This document shows positions 43,703-54,417 of a DNA stretch of 64,000 nt, in pieces (position 1 is the stretch's first letter; each line of letters opens with the position of its first letter). The position numbers and the translations under genes are program-made. The stretch covers positions 11,056,984 through 11,120,983 of the forward strand of contig JAQFVV010006208.1 of NCBI GenBank assembly GCA_028023455.1. The letters run 5' to 3'. The notes beneath the pieces are model-generated. The model saw only the letters and a list, made by a program, of their open reading frames with translations. It searched no databases and was not told the origin of the DNA. This DNA is from Epiperipatus broadwayi (lineage: Eukaryota; Onychophora; Udeonychophora; Euonychophora; Peripatidae).

Positions 43703-44319
43703 CTTCCTATTTCTGAGTTTAGCATTTTAATAACCTAATCATTAAAAAATATTACTGTAGATTTTGCCCAATTCTATTTACCAAAAAAATTTTTTTTTCA
43801 TTTGCTGGATTTATCAAGTATAAATTTGTATGAAGAAAGATTGATTTTGTCCATAAAATTAAAATAATACCAATTGATTTTTCATAAAATTATATTCAAG
43901 GGTAGTTATTTTCGGGTCCTTTTTTGCTGTTGTTTTTAGTCCAAATAATAGTATATTATTATGATATAAAACATTGTACTCCAATCCATCTTTCTTCGTT
44001 AACTTCTGTGGCTACAATAAGTAAGAACTCCATTGCCATAAGTTTGAAATTAATATGCGATATTGGATAAAACAGGCACTGGATAGAGATTTATTAAGCA
44101 AAGGAGTTTGCTATTAACTGAAAGGAGACCCTTTGATTCCTCTTGGAGGCCTTAAAGAAACCGAGCAGGGCAAATTCCTAATGTCCACTCCATACGTTCT
44201 TGTCATTGCAGCTGTTATTACTATGTGATTATTCATATAGTATACGAACATGGATGGGCTGCTCACCAACACACATTAGCCAGTGTGGTGAGTTTATTGG
44301 CTTTTTACCTCTGAGTTTA

Positions 44320-44400
44320 AGATTAAGAATCACCATGGTCTTTCTTCTCAGTTGCCTGATAAGGCAGAATAAATGTTTGTGTAAATGATAAATATTTTTC
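44320..44400 (+). repeat. Short repeat shared with 35025-35105
   Basis: CATGGTCTTTCTTCTCAGTT, then GATAAGGCAGAATAAATG and GTGTAAATGATAA occur at both sites, each next to an RTE fragment. It may be a SINE or a flank carried by RTE. Confidence 0.6.
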
Positions 44401-44409
44401 TAATACATA

Positions 44410-44597
44410 TACACAATTATGACAGAAGAGATTGTAAAAGACCTAGAAAGAGACCCCATGTGAGATGGATGGATGAAATAAAAAAGTGTGCAGGAGTGAT
44501 GTGGATAAGAGAAGCTAAAGATCGGAGAAGATGGATTAAACTTGGCGAGACCTTCATCCTGCAATGGATTGATAATGGTTGATGATGATGATGATCA
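44410..44597 (+). mobile_element. RTE-type LINE 3' end
   Basis: The plus frame at 44410-44582 reads RDCKRPRKRPHVRWMDEIKK, then AKDRRRWIKLGETFILQWID, stop, and a TGATGATGATGATGATC 3' tail. A short 5'-truncated insert in the same lineage as 39445-39865. Confidence 0.85.
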
Positions 44598-44609
44598 TCT
44601 GTCACCAAT

Positions 44610-45400
44610 TAGTTACTAAAGTTTACAGTAGGTGGCGTAGAGATAAGAAAAAATATGCATTTAAAAATTATGCAACATCCGAACAAAAAGACGCATAAGG
44701 CACTGAAATCTACATTCCTAATATTACAAATGTTTGTTTTTTTAAAAAATAAACAAAATTCTTCCCACATTTTTCCCCATTTCTTTTTTCCTGTAAGAAA
44801 TAACAATAACTAATGTTGGTTTATGATTTTTTTTAAATTTAATTATTATTTGTTGTATAAAATATAATTTTAATTAAATTATTTAATAGAAATGAAAACC
44901 AATATATTCAAACTACTTTTTTTTTTTTAAATTAAAAAAAAAAGGTCATTAGTTTCGGTCTGCTTAATATAAATCGTTCACGTGGTTTTTAAAGTTCTTT
45001 ATGCACCTTTAAAAAAAAGAATAAAAACAATTGCAGACAGAATACATTTGGTTACTGTCTAGGAAAGAATTTATAATGAGTTAATGGTAAAAAAAAATAT
45101 TTCTAGATTTGATAGCAAAGCATTAAAATTTAAATTTTATCACGCTTCTTAATTTGGAGAACAAAAAAAAAATGGAACAAATATAAAAGAAAATCTTCTG
45201 AACTGTACACAGAGAGAAAAGTCTACGATCGTAAAGACAAATAATTGTAAACAGTAATTAATATAAATATAGAATACGGTATAATCTACAGTAACTCCTT
45301 CTGTATTTTAATTTATTTATCTATCCATAAAAACTTTATAGCTTTGATACAACAAAAAAATAATAAGTGAATCTTATATATGTCAGTATTGAAAAAAAAA
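44610..45400. other. AT-rich intron sequence
   Basis: Poly-A/T-rich; no repeat assigned. Confidence 0.45.
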
Positions 45401-45404
45401 AAAA

Positions 45405-45585
45405 GGAATCTTAAACTGGATTCCAAGAGATTGTAAAAGACCCAGAAAGAGACCACGGGTTAGATGGATAGATGAAATAAGAAAGTGTGCAGGGGTGATG
45501 TGAAGAAGAGAAGCTAAAGATAGGAGAAGATGAATTGAACTTGGAGAGACCTTCATCCTGCAGTGAATTGATAATGATATATGTT
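45405..45585 (+). mobile_element. RTE-type LINE 3' end
   Basis: Plus-strand copy from TTAAACTGGATTCCAAGAGA to CCTGCAGTGAATTGATAATG. It encodes the RP--R-RWIDEI block with a stop (TGA) in the W-REAK region. It lacks a clear TGATGA tail. Confidence 0.78.
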
Positions 45586-45724
45586 AGTAATTTATTTGCC
45601 CAATGATTTGTGATAATTGCATATTACCGATAATTATATGTTGAACTATTTCTATCATTTGATTGATAGAAATTTAACGATCAGAATTGTTAAATGATTT
45701 TTTAAAAAATAATTCAAACATTAT

Positions 45725-45878
45725 TTATGTCAGCAGAAGTATTTGAACTCAGAATTTTTCTGTCTACTCGTCCTCCACTTCATCTCAATCACCCGACACA
45801 AACGACCACACACGCGAAAAAAATACATGATTCTCAATATACATATTTCGTGCAGAACCAACACTCATCAATTGGGCC
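45725..45878 (-). mobile_element. Family-C element, joined to an RTE fragment
   Basis: Minus copy with ATTTGAACTCAGAATTTTTC end and former ribozyme at CACTCATCAATTGGGCC (core C lost). It abuts an RTE fragment at 45878 without a gap. Confidence 0.65.
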
Positions 45879-46080
45879 AACTCCATTTCAGCCTCTTAAT
45901 TCTTTCAATGTTGTCAGTAACACCTGTTTGTTCTTTAACCCATGTATTTCATTTTCAATCACTTTTTGTTATTCCTAACATGCATCTCTACATACTTTTT
46001 TGAGTGGTCTTAAGTCTCTGTATTGCTCTTTTGTTAAGTGTCCAAGTCTCAGATCCATAAATATTAATTCTCTCTATACT
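45875..46080 (-). mobile_element. RTE-type LINE fragment (upstream part of the C-terminus)
   Basis: The minus strand matches the region just 5' of the common 3' end (GGACACTTAACAAAAGAGCA and the LKWSWAGHI-like start). The 3' part has been replaced by a family-C end at 45875. Confidence 0.7.
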
Positions 46081-46465
46081 ATACATACCTTGCCTTTCTT
46101 AATCCTTTCAACAATTACAGCTCAGTCATCATTTCCCCATATTTTACACCATTAAAAATAATTACACTATTTTAAACAAAATTATTTTCTCTACTGAACT
46201 TTATAAGGATAAAAACCATTAGAAAGAATTTTTCAGTTGCTTCCATAATAATCATATCCTTGCAACCATGCTTTGAATTGTTTTACATGCTCTAGTTAAC
46301 ATAAGTAATTTTTCTAAGATGGTTAAAAATTTCTTTCCCCCTATTATTTTTTTGATTAGTATCTGGAGTTTTGTTTACAAATTTATCAAGAGTTAATTGA
46401 ATTGTATTCTTTTTCTTCTCTTGGCAAAGAATTTGGTAACATTCTGTATCTTTTTCTATTGCCCT

Positions 46466-47018
46466 TCATACACGAGATATACTCTCTCCATTGGGATCAC
46501 ATTCTTCTATGATGGTCAAAAATTTGCCACAATGCATGAAGGCTTCATTCATATTCTTGACTGTCAAACTCGTAACAATAATTTCATTATCAGGTTCTTC
46601 TTCATTTTGTATTTCATTCATCTCTTGTAGTTTAATCAGGTCTTCATTTGTCAGAGGTTCTGAGTGAGATTGCATTAACTCATCAATATCTTCATCAGTG
46701 ACATCTAAATTTAATTCATTCATTATATTGATTATGTCAGTTGTGATATCTTCAGGAGTTTCTTCAATGTTCATAGAAACATTCATCATTTGTGGATATA
46801 TTATTTTCCAACAACCTTTCATTGTTGACTCTCTTATTTCAGCCCACACACCGCCCAATAATATTTATTGCATTCCATGTATTAAAACTTTTCCAAAAAT
46901 CTCCTAATGTAGGTCCAATTCCCCCCTGTCAATTGCCTTGATTGCTTGAGTCACTAATCTTCTCATATAATACCACTTAAAAGTAGCTATCACAGTTTAG
47001 TCCATAGATATAAATTTT
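46466..47018 (-). pseudogene. Tigger/pogo transposase relic, C-terminal part
   Basis: Minus-strand reading gives VIATFKWYYMRR, then, after stops, GGVWAEIRESTMKGCWK and an acidic C-terminal tail (the open stretch is 46466-46858). This is the end of the DDE domain and the C-terminus of Tigger1-like (TIGD1/jerky-family) transposases: the DQ-VI-TFK-YY block, the W-E/R-ST--G-WKK block and the acidic E/D-rich tail. Stops at about 46990 and between 46860 and 46930 show it is dead. Upstream coding sequence resumes beyond the Merlin insertion at 50017-50360. Confidence 0.85.
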
Positions 47019-47051
47019 GGTACTTACGGATAATTTGCCTGATGACGTATT
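47019..47051 (+). repeat. Merlin left terminal inverted repeat
   Basis: 33 bp, identical to the reverse complement of 49984-50016. Similarity stops sharply after the GACGTATT at its inner edge. Confidence 0.95.
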
Positions 47052-47302
47052 TGACCCACCGGTTTCCCTTCCGGTAGGCATCGACGATCTTTGTATGACA
47101 ACGTTGTCATGGCAACGAAGTGACTGGCGTGATTAATCCATCAGAGAGTCATTTTTTTTTTTTTTTAACCGCGAGATTTAAAATTCGGAGAGAGATTTGG
47201 GAAATTTTTTGATTTTTCTGTCTATTGTGATTTTGCTATCCACTTGATCACAGTGATTTTTTTCAGCTCTTCCATTGCGTTTTTGATATTTTACTTTGTG
47301 AT

Positions 47303-47527
47303 ATGGCTGAAGCTCCAAGAACCTTGTTTAGTTTACCGAGTACGGAGGAAGAAGCGATCATCTTCTTACAAGACCGCGGTCTTCTCCCCAAAAGGAAATT
47401 ATGTCAAAATGGGCATGAAATGAAAAAGTATATTCACAATTCCAAGAAACAATGGCAATGTAACTTGAAGGATTGCCTGTCAGAAATTGCAATTAGAAAA
47501 GGCACGTATTTGTCGGCTCCAAAATGA
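47303..47527 (+). CDS. Merlin transposase, N-terminal zinc-ribbon part
   Basis: Seventy-four residues starting at an ATG about 285 bp inside the left repeat. Residues 34-58 carry a C/H...C-x4-C pattern (C34, H38, C53, C58), as expected for the N-terminal zinc ribbon of IS1595-type transposases, which helps bind DNA. The tail IRKGTYLSAPK runs into a TGA. The catalytic half continues in the -1 frame at the overlapping ATG (sequence AAAATGAC), so the two parts would be one protein of about 293 residues if one more A were present or if -1 slippage occurred on the A run. A one-base deletion is the simplest explanation. Programmed slippage or termination-reinitiation at the ATGA overlap is possible but unproven. 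Confidence 0.85.
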   Translation: MAEAPRTLFSLPSTEEEAIIFLQDRGLLPKRKLCQNGHEMKKYIHNSKKQWQCNLKDCLSEIAIRKGTYLSAPK

Positions 47528-48186
47528 CTTTCGTGACCGCTATACGTTTCATCTATAGTTGGTCCAAAGAATTAACATCGATAACATTTTGTGCGGAGGA
47601 ATTGAATATTTCGGACAAAACTGTTATCAATTGGAACAACTACCTCCGGGAAGTTTGTACCTGGAGATTGTTAAGAAATGAAAGGCGGAAAATCGGAGGT
47701 CCCAACACAATCGTTGAGATTGATGAAAGCCTCTTCACAAAACGGAAGAACAATGCCGGAAGAGTCCTACCACAGCAATGGCTATTTGGTGGCGTGTGCA
47801 GAGAGACTGAGGAATGCTTTATTGTAGCCATTCGAGATAGAAGTGCATTTACTCTCATGCAAGAAATTTTGCAAAATGTACACGAAGGCTCGACTATCTA
47901 CAGCGATTGCTGGAAGGGATACAAGAGCGAAGAGTTAGCTGAGGCTGGATACGAACACCATCGTGTTAATCACACATACAACTTCGTAGACCCCACAACT
48001 GGCGTACATACACAGAATGTTGAAAGGTTGTGGGGTTTGGTCAAATGGCGTAATAAAAAACACAGAGGGACAGCACGTCAGCACCTGGACTCATATTTGA
48101 GCGAGTTTATGTGGAGGCAGTCATACAAAGCTGATCCTTTCGCTGCAATTTTAGAACATATATCCCAATTCAGTCCTCCACAGTGA
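47524..48186 (+). CDS. Merlin transposase, catalytic DDE (ISXO2-like) part
   Basis: 220 codons beginning at the ATG that overlaps the upstream TGA. Visible motifs: an HTH-like N-terminus (residues 15-45), VEIDES with D67, YSDCWKGY with D128, and HTQNVERLW with H162, N165 and E167. This gives a D-D-E triad with 39 residues between the last two, as in IS1595/Merlin cut-and-paste transposases. The frame is open throughout and ends 47 codons or so past the last motif with a normal C-terminus (QFSPPQ). Base composition is less AT-rich than the surroundings. Together with 47303-47527 it would encode the enzyme acting on the 33-bp ends. It is probably inactive now if the frame break is a mutation. 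Confidence 0.92.
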   Translation: MTFVTAIRFIYSWSKELTSITFCAEELNISDKTVINWNNYLREVCTWRLLRNERRKIGGPNTIVEIDESLFTKRKNNAGRVLPQQWLFGGVCRETEECFIVAIRDRSAFTLMQEILQNVHEGSTIYSDCWKGYKSEELAEAGYEHHRVNHTYNFVDPTTGVHTQNVERLWGLVKWRNKKHRGTARQHLDSYLSEFMWRQSYKADPFAAILEHISQFSPPQ

Positions 48187-48639
48187 ACGCTATTTGTAAG
48201 TAATTTTAATTTTTTTTATAATAATTATAATTTTAGAATTAATTATATTATTGAATATAGACAATAAGTAATCCAAATGCATGTAAAAGTAACGTCACCA
48301 TTAATGCCATATTCGCATTAAATCTTTATTTTAAATGTACAAACAATTTTTGTTAATATTTCTTCAATTATCAAACTTCCACTTAATTATGTTTCATTTG
48401 TAAATAATTTTCAATAATTTTTTTAATAAAATTACCAATATACAGTCCGTTTTTAAAATTACCAAATGCTTGTAGAAAGTACGGCCTCTTATACCACATT
48501 TTATACAAGATGGCCATTAATGTTAGATTCGCATTAACTTTTTTTTTTTTAAAATTTACAAAAAAATTTTTTTTTTATATTTCTTCAATTATCAAACTTC
48601 CACTTAATTACATTTAATTTGTAAATAATTTTTGTATTT

Positions 48640-49605
48640 TTGGGTTAATATTTCTACAAATATCAAATTATTTTTCGTAAATTCATTGGCTATAAAAGTA
48701 CGCTTTTAAAATTAGCCAATGTGATCGCCATTAATGGCACATTTTCAATAATTTTTTGTTCTTATATTTTGTATTGACCTTATTTTGTATTTCATGCAGG
48801 TAAATTTTCACTAATTTGTTGGGTTTTTTTTTGTATTTTTGCGTTAATATTTCTACAAATATCAAATTATTTTTCGTAAATTCATTGGCTATAAAAGTAC
48901 GCTTTTAAAATTAGCCAATGTGATCGCCATTAATGGCACATTTTCAATAATTTTTTGTTTTTATATTTTGTATTGACCTTATTTTGTATTTCATGCAGGT
49001 AAATTTTCACTAATTTGTTTGGTTTTTTTTTGTATTTTTGGGTTAATATTTCTACAAATATCAAATTATTTTTCGTAAATTCATTGGCTATAAAAGTACG
49101 CTTTTAAAATTAGCCAATGTGATCGTCATTAATGGCACATTTTCAATAATTTTTTGTTTTTATATTTTGTATTGACCTTATTTTGTATTTCATGCAGGTA
49201 AATTATCACTAATTTGTTGGGGTTTTTTTTGTATTTTTGGGTTAATATTTCTACAAATATCAAATTATTTTTCGTAAATTCATTGGCTATAAAAGTACGC
49301 TTTTAAAATTAGCCAATGCGATCGCCATTAATGGCACATTTTCAATAATTTTTTGTTTTTATATTTTGTATTGACCTTATTTTGTATTTCATGCAGGTAA
49401 ATTTTCACTAATTTGTTGGGTTTTTTTTTGTATTTTTGGGTTAATATTTCTACAAATATCAAATTATTTTTCGTAAATTCATTGGCTATAAAAGTACGCT
49501 TTTAAAATTAGCCAATGTGATCGCCATTAATGGCACATTTTCAATAATTTTTTGTTTTTATATTTTGTATTGACCTTATTTTGTATTTCATGCATGTAAA
49601 TTTTT
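48640..49605 (+). repeat. ~199-bp tandem array inside Merlin
   Basis: The phrase GTTAATATTTCTACAAATAT recurs with starts 199 bp apart (TTAATA at 48645, 48844, 49043, 49242 and 49441), giving four full units and a partial fifth that are nearly identical. Each unit holds a palindrome beginning ATTGGCTATAAAAG and ending AATTAGCCAAT, and a CATGCAGGTAAATT block. A diverged half-unit precedes the array at 48360-48640. Near-identity of the units suggests recent expansion or homogenisation. No coding potential. Confidence 0.93.
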
Positions 49606-49831
49606 AAGATTTTTGAATAGTTTTCATGCATGTACATTTTAAATAAATTTTGTATTGACCTTATTAAATTTTCACTAATTTTTTTTTTTTTTGTATTTTT
49701 TTTTCAGGACCAAGAAACATGCTGGTGTTCAGTCGGTGTGTATCACGTGACATTCCTTTTGTTTTACGTTAAAATTTTTATATTTTTGCCATTTTACTTT
49801 GTATTTTATCACATGATAACCCGATGATGTA

Positions 49832-49985
49832 TTACCCTGAAGGCATACCGATTTAATGTTGCGCTTTTTAACGTGACGTGTTCACGTGATATGCGGACAC
49901 ATCTTAGCGAGTAGATGTGTCTGCAGATCACTTGGAGACGTTATCTTAAAAATCGCAACATTAGACCGGTATGCCTTCAGGGTAA
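49832..49985. repeat. Subterminal hairpin of Merlin
   Basis: TTACCCTGAAGGCATACCG near 49832 is inverted at the inner edge of the right terminal repeat (CGGTATGCCTTCAGGGTAA, ending 49985). A second inner palindrome surrounds GACACATCTTAGCG. The arms are roughly 50 bp. The left end lacks an equivalent structure. Confidence 0.8.
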
Positions 49986-50016
49986 TACGTCATCAGGCAA
50001 ATTATCCGTAAGTACC
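49984..50016 (-). repeat. Merlin right terminal inverted repeat
   Basis: 33 bp, a perfect inverse of 47019-47051, followed directly by the second TAAATTTT duplication. Confidence 0.95.
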
Positions 50017-50360
50017 TAAATTTTGTAAGGATTTCGGATGTCCAAGAGAATTGTCTAAGAGCAATAAGGTTTTAAATGGTAAATTATTCTCACTACAATA
50101 TCGCCTAACAGAAGGCACAAAAATGATGTAGGAATCAATCTTAAAAAAGGTATGCAGTAGCCCAGGCTTTAGTATTTGATTTGCACTCTTTTATCTTTTC
50201 CTTTCAATGCTCTAGGATTTTCTGTTTGATAAATTGGCATTGGCTTCAATTTAAAATCACCCGCTAAATTACCTCCAAGAAGCATTGTTAATCTGTTTTT
50301 AGAAGGTTTATGCCCAGATGCAACTGATTCTTCCTTTGCTAAATATGTACATGCAGGCAT
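50017..50360 (-). pseudogene. Tigger/pogo transposase relic, catalytic part
   Basis: The minus-strand frame at 50169-50360 reads KEESVASGHKPSKNRL, then LLGGNLAGDFKLKP and ENPRALKG, the conserved middle of TIGD1-like DDE domains. After a frame change, 50025-50168 gives YCSENNLPFKTLLLLDNS and LGHPKSLQ, corresponding to the second catalytic Asp block (LL-DNAPGHP). The gene is cut by Merlin right after this block and continues at 47018. The upstream part (DNA-binding CENPB domain and first Asp) is missing: at 50361 the sequence changes to a family-A end (GTTTTGCCTGTTTTAA). Confidence 0.87.
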
Positions 50361-50454
50361 TTAGTGAGTTTTGCCTGTTTTAATATTAAATATAAAATAA
50401 CTTTAGAAAAATTCAAACTTTATTTAAACTTTCCAACTATATTCAACTCTTGCA

Positions 50455-50545
50455 ATATTCACATAAATGTTCTGTACATTTATACAGAAAAGGTAATCTA
50501 TATATTTTAAATTTAGCTTTCATTCATGCTTAGCATGCTTTCATA
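50455..50545 (+). repeat. Family-E arm
   Basis: TATTCACATAAATGTTCTGT, ATACAGAAAAGGTAATCTAT and the CATGCTTAGCATGC end match one arm of 15668-15912. Confidence 0.7.
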
Positions 50546-50699
50546 TATACACACACAGTTTAGAACACCCAACATTTCGAGCAATACCTAAAGAAGAGAG
50601 AAGAATAATACCACTTGAAACACTGTTATATACTATGTACTATTACTATGAAAACACCATCATCTCAAACATTTAGTTAGATGAATGAACACATATCGC

Positions 50700-51300
50700 G
50701 GTGTTTTTAAACTGTAAATAGTAATGATCAGCCATTAAGCTAATGCATATGTGCTTTGTGGATTTTACATATATATGAATACTCTCACTTTCCAAACACA
50801 AGATAAAGTCTTTGTGAAAAGATAGAATGAATCCAGCTATCCTTTCAACCCAAATGTTTAAGTATGGGCAAATCTTAAGGATTTTAAAATGAGAGTGTGA
50901 AGATATTAAACAATCACAAAGCGCAAGTGCATTAGCTTAATGGCTGATTATTACTATTTCCAATTTAAAAACATTGTGCTATATAAAATAAATGCGTATT
51001 TACATATGTTTAATTCAACTAAGAATGACGTATCGTAAATTCTAGTAAATTTCGCAAGCATCATTCATTCAGGCATAGTAAAGGCAATTTAAAGTGATTG
51101 TTTAACATCTTCATGCTCTCATTTCCAAATGCTTAAGATTTGCCCATACTTAAATATTTGGGTTGAAAGAATAGGTGGATTCATTCTATCTTTTCACAAA
51201 GACTTTATCTTGTGTTTGGAAAGTGAGAGTATTCATTTATAGCTAAAATCCAAAAAGCGCATGTGCATTAGCTTAATGGCTGATTATTACTATTTAAAAT
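50700..51300. repeat. Fold-back MITE (family J)
   Basis: AGTAATGATCAGCCATTAAG near 50720 inverts at 51263-51297 (CTTAATGGCTGATTATTACT). Arms of ~195 bp hold AAACACAAGATAAAGTCTTT and TAAGTATGGGCAAATCTTAA. A second end copy at 50930-50960 shows an extra internal terminus. Confidence 0.8.
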
Positions 51301-51589
51301 TAATATATCATTATACAGAGGAAAAAAAATTTCAAATTTCATAAAATATTAAAAACACAAAACAAAGTATGCCTACATACAATTAACAAATATTAAAATC
51401 AAAAATTTTTACATATTTCATTGACAATATCTATACACTTTACAAATTTTTGTCAAACAGTATTTATTTTATGTTGTTCATTTTTGAACAATTAATATTT
51501 ATAATATTATCTGTAATTAGAAAATATTAAAATTAAAACATTATAAATATTTGCTTGTAATTAGCAAAACAAAATTTCAAATATGACGG

Positions 51590-51965
51590 CAGAATGTATA
51601 TTCTGAACTTAACACAACCCACCATTCCCCACTCTATCTCATAACACTAATACACTTGAACACATATGTTAAATAGATAAGTAATCACCAATATATGTAT
51701 TTCATGTTATACCAACAATCATCATCATCTCTACACATATATGCAATAAGTGCTCAGATATATATTAAGATAGCCAATCTTCATACTTTAATGGACAGGC
51801 TTCAATCCACTCCACACTCCAACTCTTCAACCGTCCATCCAATTGAAAATCTGATGATGGAATGCTCAAAGGCCACTCTGAGGCCAAGATTCTCATCACA
51901 TCCATATTGACCTAAAGTTAATCTGACCCCTCATGTACAGGACATAATCCATTTAATACATATAG
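51590..51965 (-). mobile_element. Family-C element
   Basis: Full-length order on minus, including the 5' extension (GGACAGGCTTCAATCCACTC) shared with 63940-63965. The ribozyme site (TATTTCATGTTATACC) is degraded. Confidence 0.7.
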
Positions 51966-51974
51966 GAGGGATGG

Positions 51975-52155
51975 GTAGACATCTTTACTATGTAATAACT
52001 GAAATACAGGCTTATTATATACCTGTATCAATATGTGTAATATACAGTGTTATGAGATAGAGTGGGTGGGTCGTGTAAAAATCTGTGCTCATATACCCTA
52101 TATATTATATATATTGATACAGGTATATAATAAGCCTGTATTTCAGTTATTCTAA
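51975..52155. repeat. Family-C tail palindrome
   Basis: ACTGAAATACAGGCTTATTA and its inverse TAATAAGCCTGTATTTCAGT lie around a central GTTATGAGATAGAGTGGG segment. Confidence 0.75.
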
Positions 52156-52969
52156 ACTAAAGTAAAAAATGAGTAAAAATGTTGTTGCATAATAAATGCA
52201 AAAGTCATGTAGAGTTTAACAAATATTAATATTATTACATGAATGTAATTGAAAAATTACAACAAATAAAACATTAATTACATGGCTAAACTAGTGTAAG
52301 AATAAATATAATATGTGGTTAAACAAAAATTTCATCGAAAGTTAAAAAATTACATGAGAAATATTTATTATATGTTATTCATTTTTGAAACACCAGAGTT
52401 CGCAAAATTAGATGGATTTATTCTATTCTTGATTCTTTGTATAAAGTCAGAGTGCTTTTAATTTATAGACTGGAATGATGGTGGTTTATTCCCTTGGCTT
52501 ACGTACACATTAAGCTATGCATAATTTAAAGTTTATATAATATTACTTGCAGTTCACAAATATGAAAAATAAAACAATTTTTAAAAGTAGCAATAAACTA
52601 TTAGGATTTCAAATTTCACCAAAATAAAGCTAGAAAAAAAAAGTCGTTACTTACGTGTCAGACCTGCCATGAAATATCCTGCTAATTTAAAGTCTATTAT
52701 GATATCATGAAATCATCCTGCTTATGAGTAATCAAAAATAAATGTAAATGTCATTTACTGTGCATGTTAAAGCTAATATTGGTGTAAAGTGTATATTTTT
52801 AATGTGTTCTGTATTATACAAAATGATAAAAAATTGGGATTTACTCTGTACTGAGCTTGAGGCTATGTACTTTTTCCAAATGCATGATATTCTGCCCTCA
52901 CAAAAAGTATGTGAAAGGAACATGATATGTCCATTTATTCCCACAGTTTGGATAAACAATGGTGGTATA

Positions 52970-53335
52970 ATATTGATGATTGCCATAGCTACTGGATATG
53001 AACATTTGTATGTGAACCATATCTACAACTTCATTGATCCAAAAAACCAGTATACATATCCCAAATATAGAAAGACTTTGGAGTTCAGTCAAATGGCATA
53101 ATAAAAAATGAGGAAAATCATATCTACAACATCACTGATCCAGAAATCAGTATACATACCCAAAATGTAGAAAGACTTTAGGGTTCAGCCAAATAGCATA
53201 ATAAAAAATGAGAAATGGCTCACCAGCACCTTGATTAATATTTGGGAGAATTTATGTGACAGAGACTTCGCAAAGAAGGAGACAACTTCATCAGCATTTT
53301 GGATGATATGAAAAACTTCTGTCTACCCTAATGAT
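52970..53335 (+). pseudogene. Decayed Merlin transposase fragments (duplicated)
   Basis: The frame at 52990-53100 reads TGYEHLYVNHIYNFIDP, then a block aligning to the HTQNVERLW region of the intact Merlin transposase. From 53118 a second copy reads NHIYNITDP, then IHTQNVERL, then stop-broken text matching the HLDSYLSEFMWRQ region. Two partial copies of the same segment lie in tandem, so this is an old, rearranged relic of a Merlin related to the one at 47019. Confidence 0.75.
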
Positions 53336-53699
53336 TGTGGTTTTATAATTTTTTAAAATTAAATTTTGATTGATAAAAGTTTAGTTTCCATTTATTTTTT
53401 TTATACACTAAACTTCTTACTTCACCATTTTGTTTTTGAGAAATTTATCGATCAAGCTTGTCAGAATATCTCAGCAAAAACATCATGGCAGGTCTAAGTA
53501 TCAAAAAGTATAATGGCTGAATAAATAATGTCAAATGTTTTTAATTTTTGAATAGTAAACAGATATAATATTATCTGTAATTAAAATTAACATCAAAACA
53601 ATTTTAGATATTTCAGAAATATTCCCAAATTTACCCCTTCCTTTATTTTGCTGTAATATCTTATATAAATACAATGTATCCATTACATTGAACATTTTT

Positions 53700-54085
53700 T
53701 TAGCAAAAATGTTTTATTGACCTACATTCATGCACAATCTTATATTTCAACTTCAGAGCTATGATACAATGAACATTATTTAAAAAAAAAAATTAATATA
53801 TTTAAATTAATAGTTGTTCATGAATAATTTATATTTATATTGTATATTTTAATTTTATATTAACTGGATTATTTTATTTGGGTTTGATTATATTTATTTC
53901 AGTTTTATTGTTTTATGTTCTTATTATTTTATTGTTTACACTTTTTATTGTGTTATTTATATAGTTATTATTTTATTTTATATTGTTCATTGTATTATAG
54001 CTCTGAAGAAGGCTTTAGGACAGTTGAAACATAAGATTGTGCATGAATATAAGTCAATAAAAGGTTTTTGCTAAAAAATATTCAA
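53700..54085. repeat. PLE-type inverted repeat with AT-rich centre
   Basis: TTTTAGCAAAAATGTTTTAT at the left and TAAAAGGTTTTTGCTAAAAA at the right, with TTCATGCACAATCTTAT inside, are inverted. The right arm carries CTGAAGA (54003) and GTTGAAAC, a decayed hammerhead-like motif. Confidence 0.75.
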
Positions 54086-54417
54086 AGTAGTGAATACATT
54101 ATATTTAGATATTTCATCAAAGATTATTTATAAACTGTTGCAGATTTCCAATTTCAATGAAACTTTTAAAAAAGGTTTGGCATTGGTATTACCTAAAAAA
54201 GTAGAAATACTGTGTCCTAGATGTCTTCATGTTCTGAAGTAAAAGGGAGAAAAAAATGCTATGGTTTCATTCAACTCTTTGAGTTGTGATGTCAGAGTGG
54301 AAAAAAATAAAAAGTTTTGCACTCATGTCTTAAAAATGAAAGAGATAAAAAAAAAATTAATGTGTGATTATCAAACAATTAATGCAAGTATTTTCTAATA
54401 GATTTATTCATTTAAGT

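Larger units (their letters stand above)
47019..50016 (+). mobile_element. Merlin DNA transposon, nearly intact
   Basis: A 2,998-bp element bounded by identical 33-bp terminal inverted repeats starting GGTACTTACGGATAATTTGC. It is flanked by a perfect 8-bp target duplication TAAATTTT at 47011-47018 and 50017-50024. Eight-bp duplications and an IS1595/IS1016-like (ISXO2-domain) transposase define the Merlin superfamily. The left third holds the transposase in two overlapping frames. The right part is noncoding, with a ~199-bp tandem array and a subterminal palindrome. It inserted into a Tigger transposase relic, whose coding sequence continues on both sides. Intact ends and an almost open transposase suggest recent insertion. 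Confidence 0.95.

Noticed and set aside
46397-46630. Plus-strand 77-codon frame
   Set aside because: Opposite-strand shadow of the Tigger C-terminus; hydrophobic AT-driven composition only.
46698-46907. Plus-strand open frame opposite the Tigger relic
   Set aside because: Antisense shadow of Tigger coding sequence.
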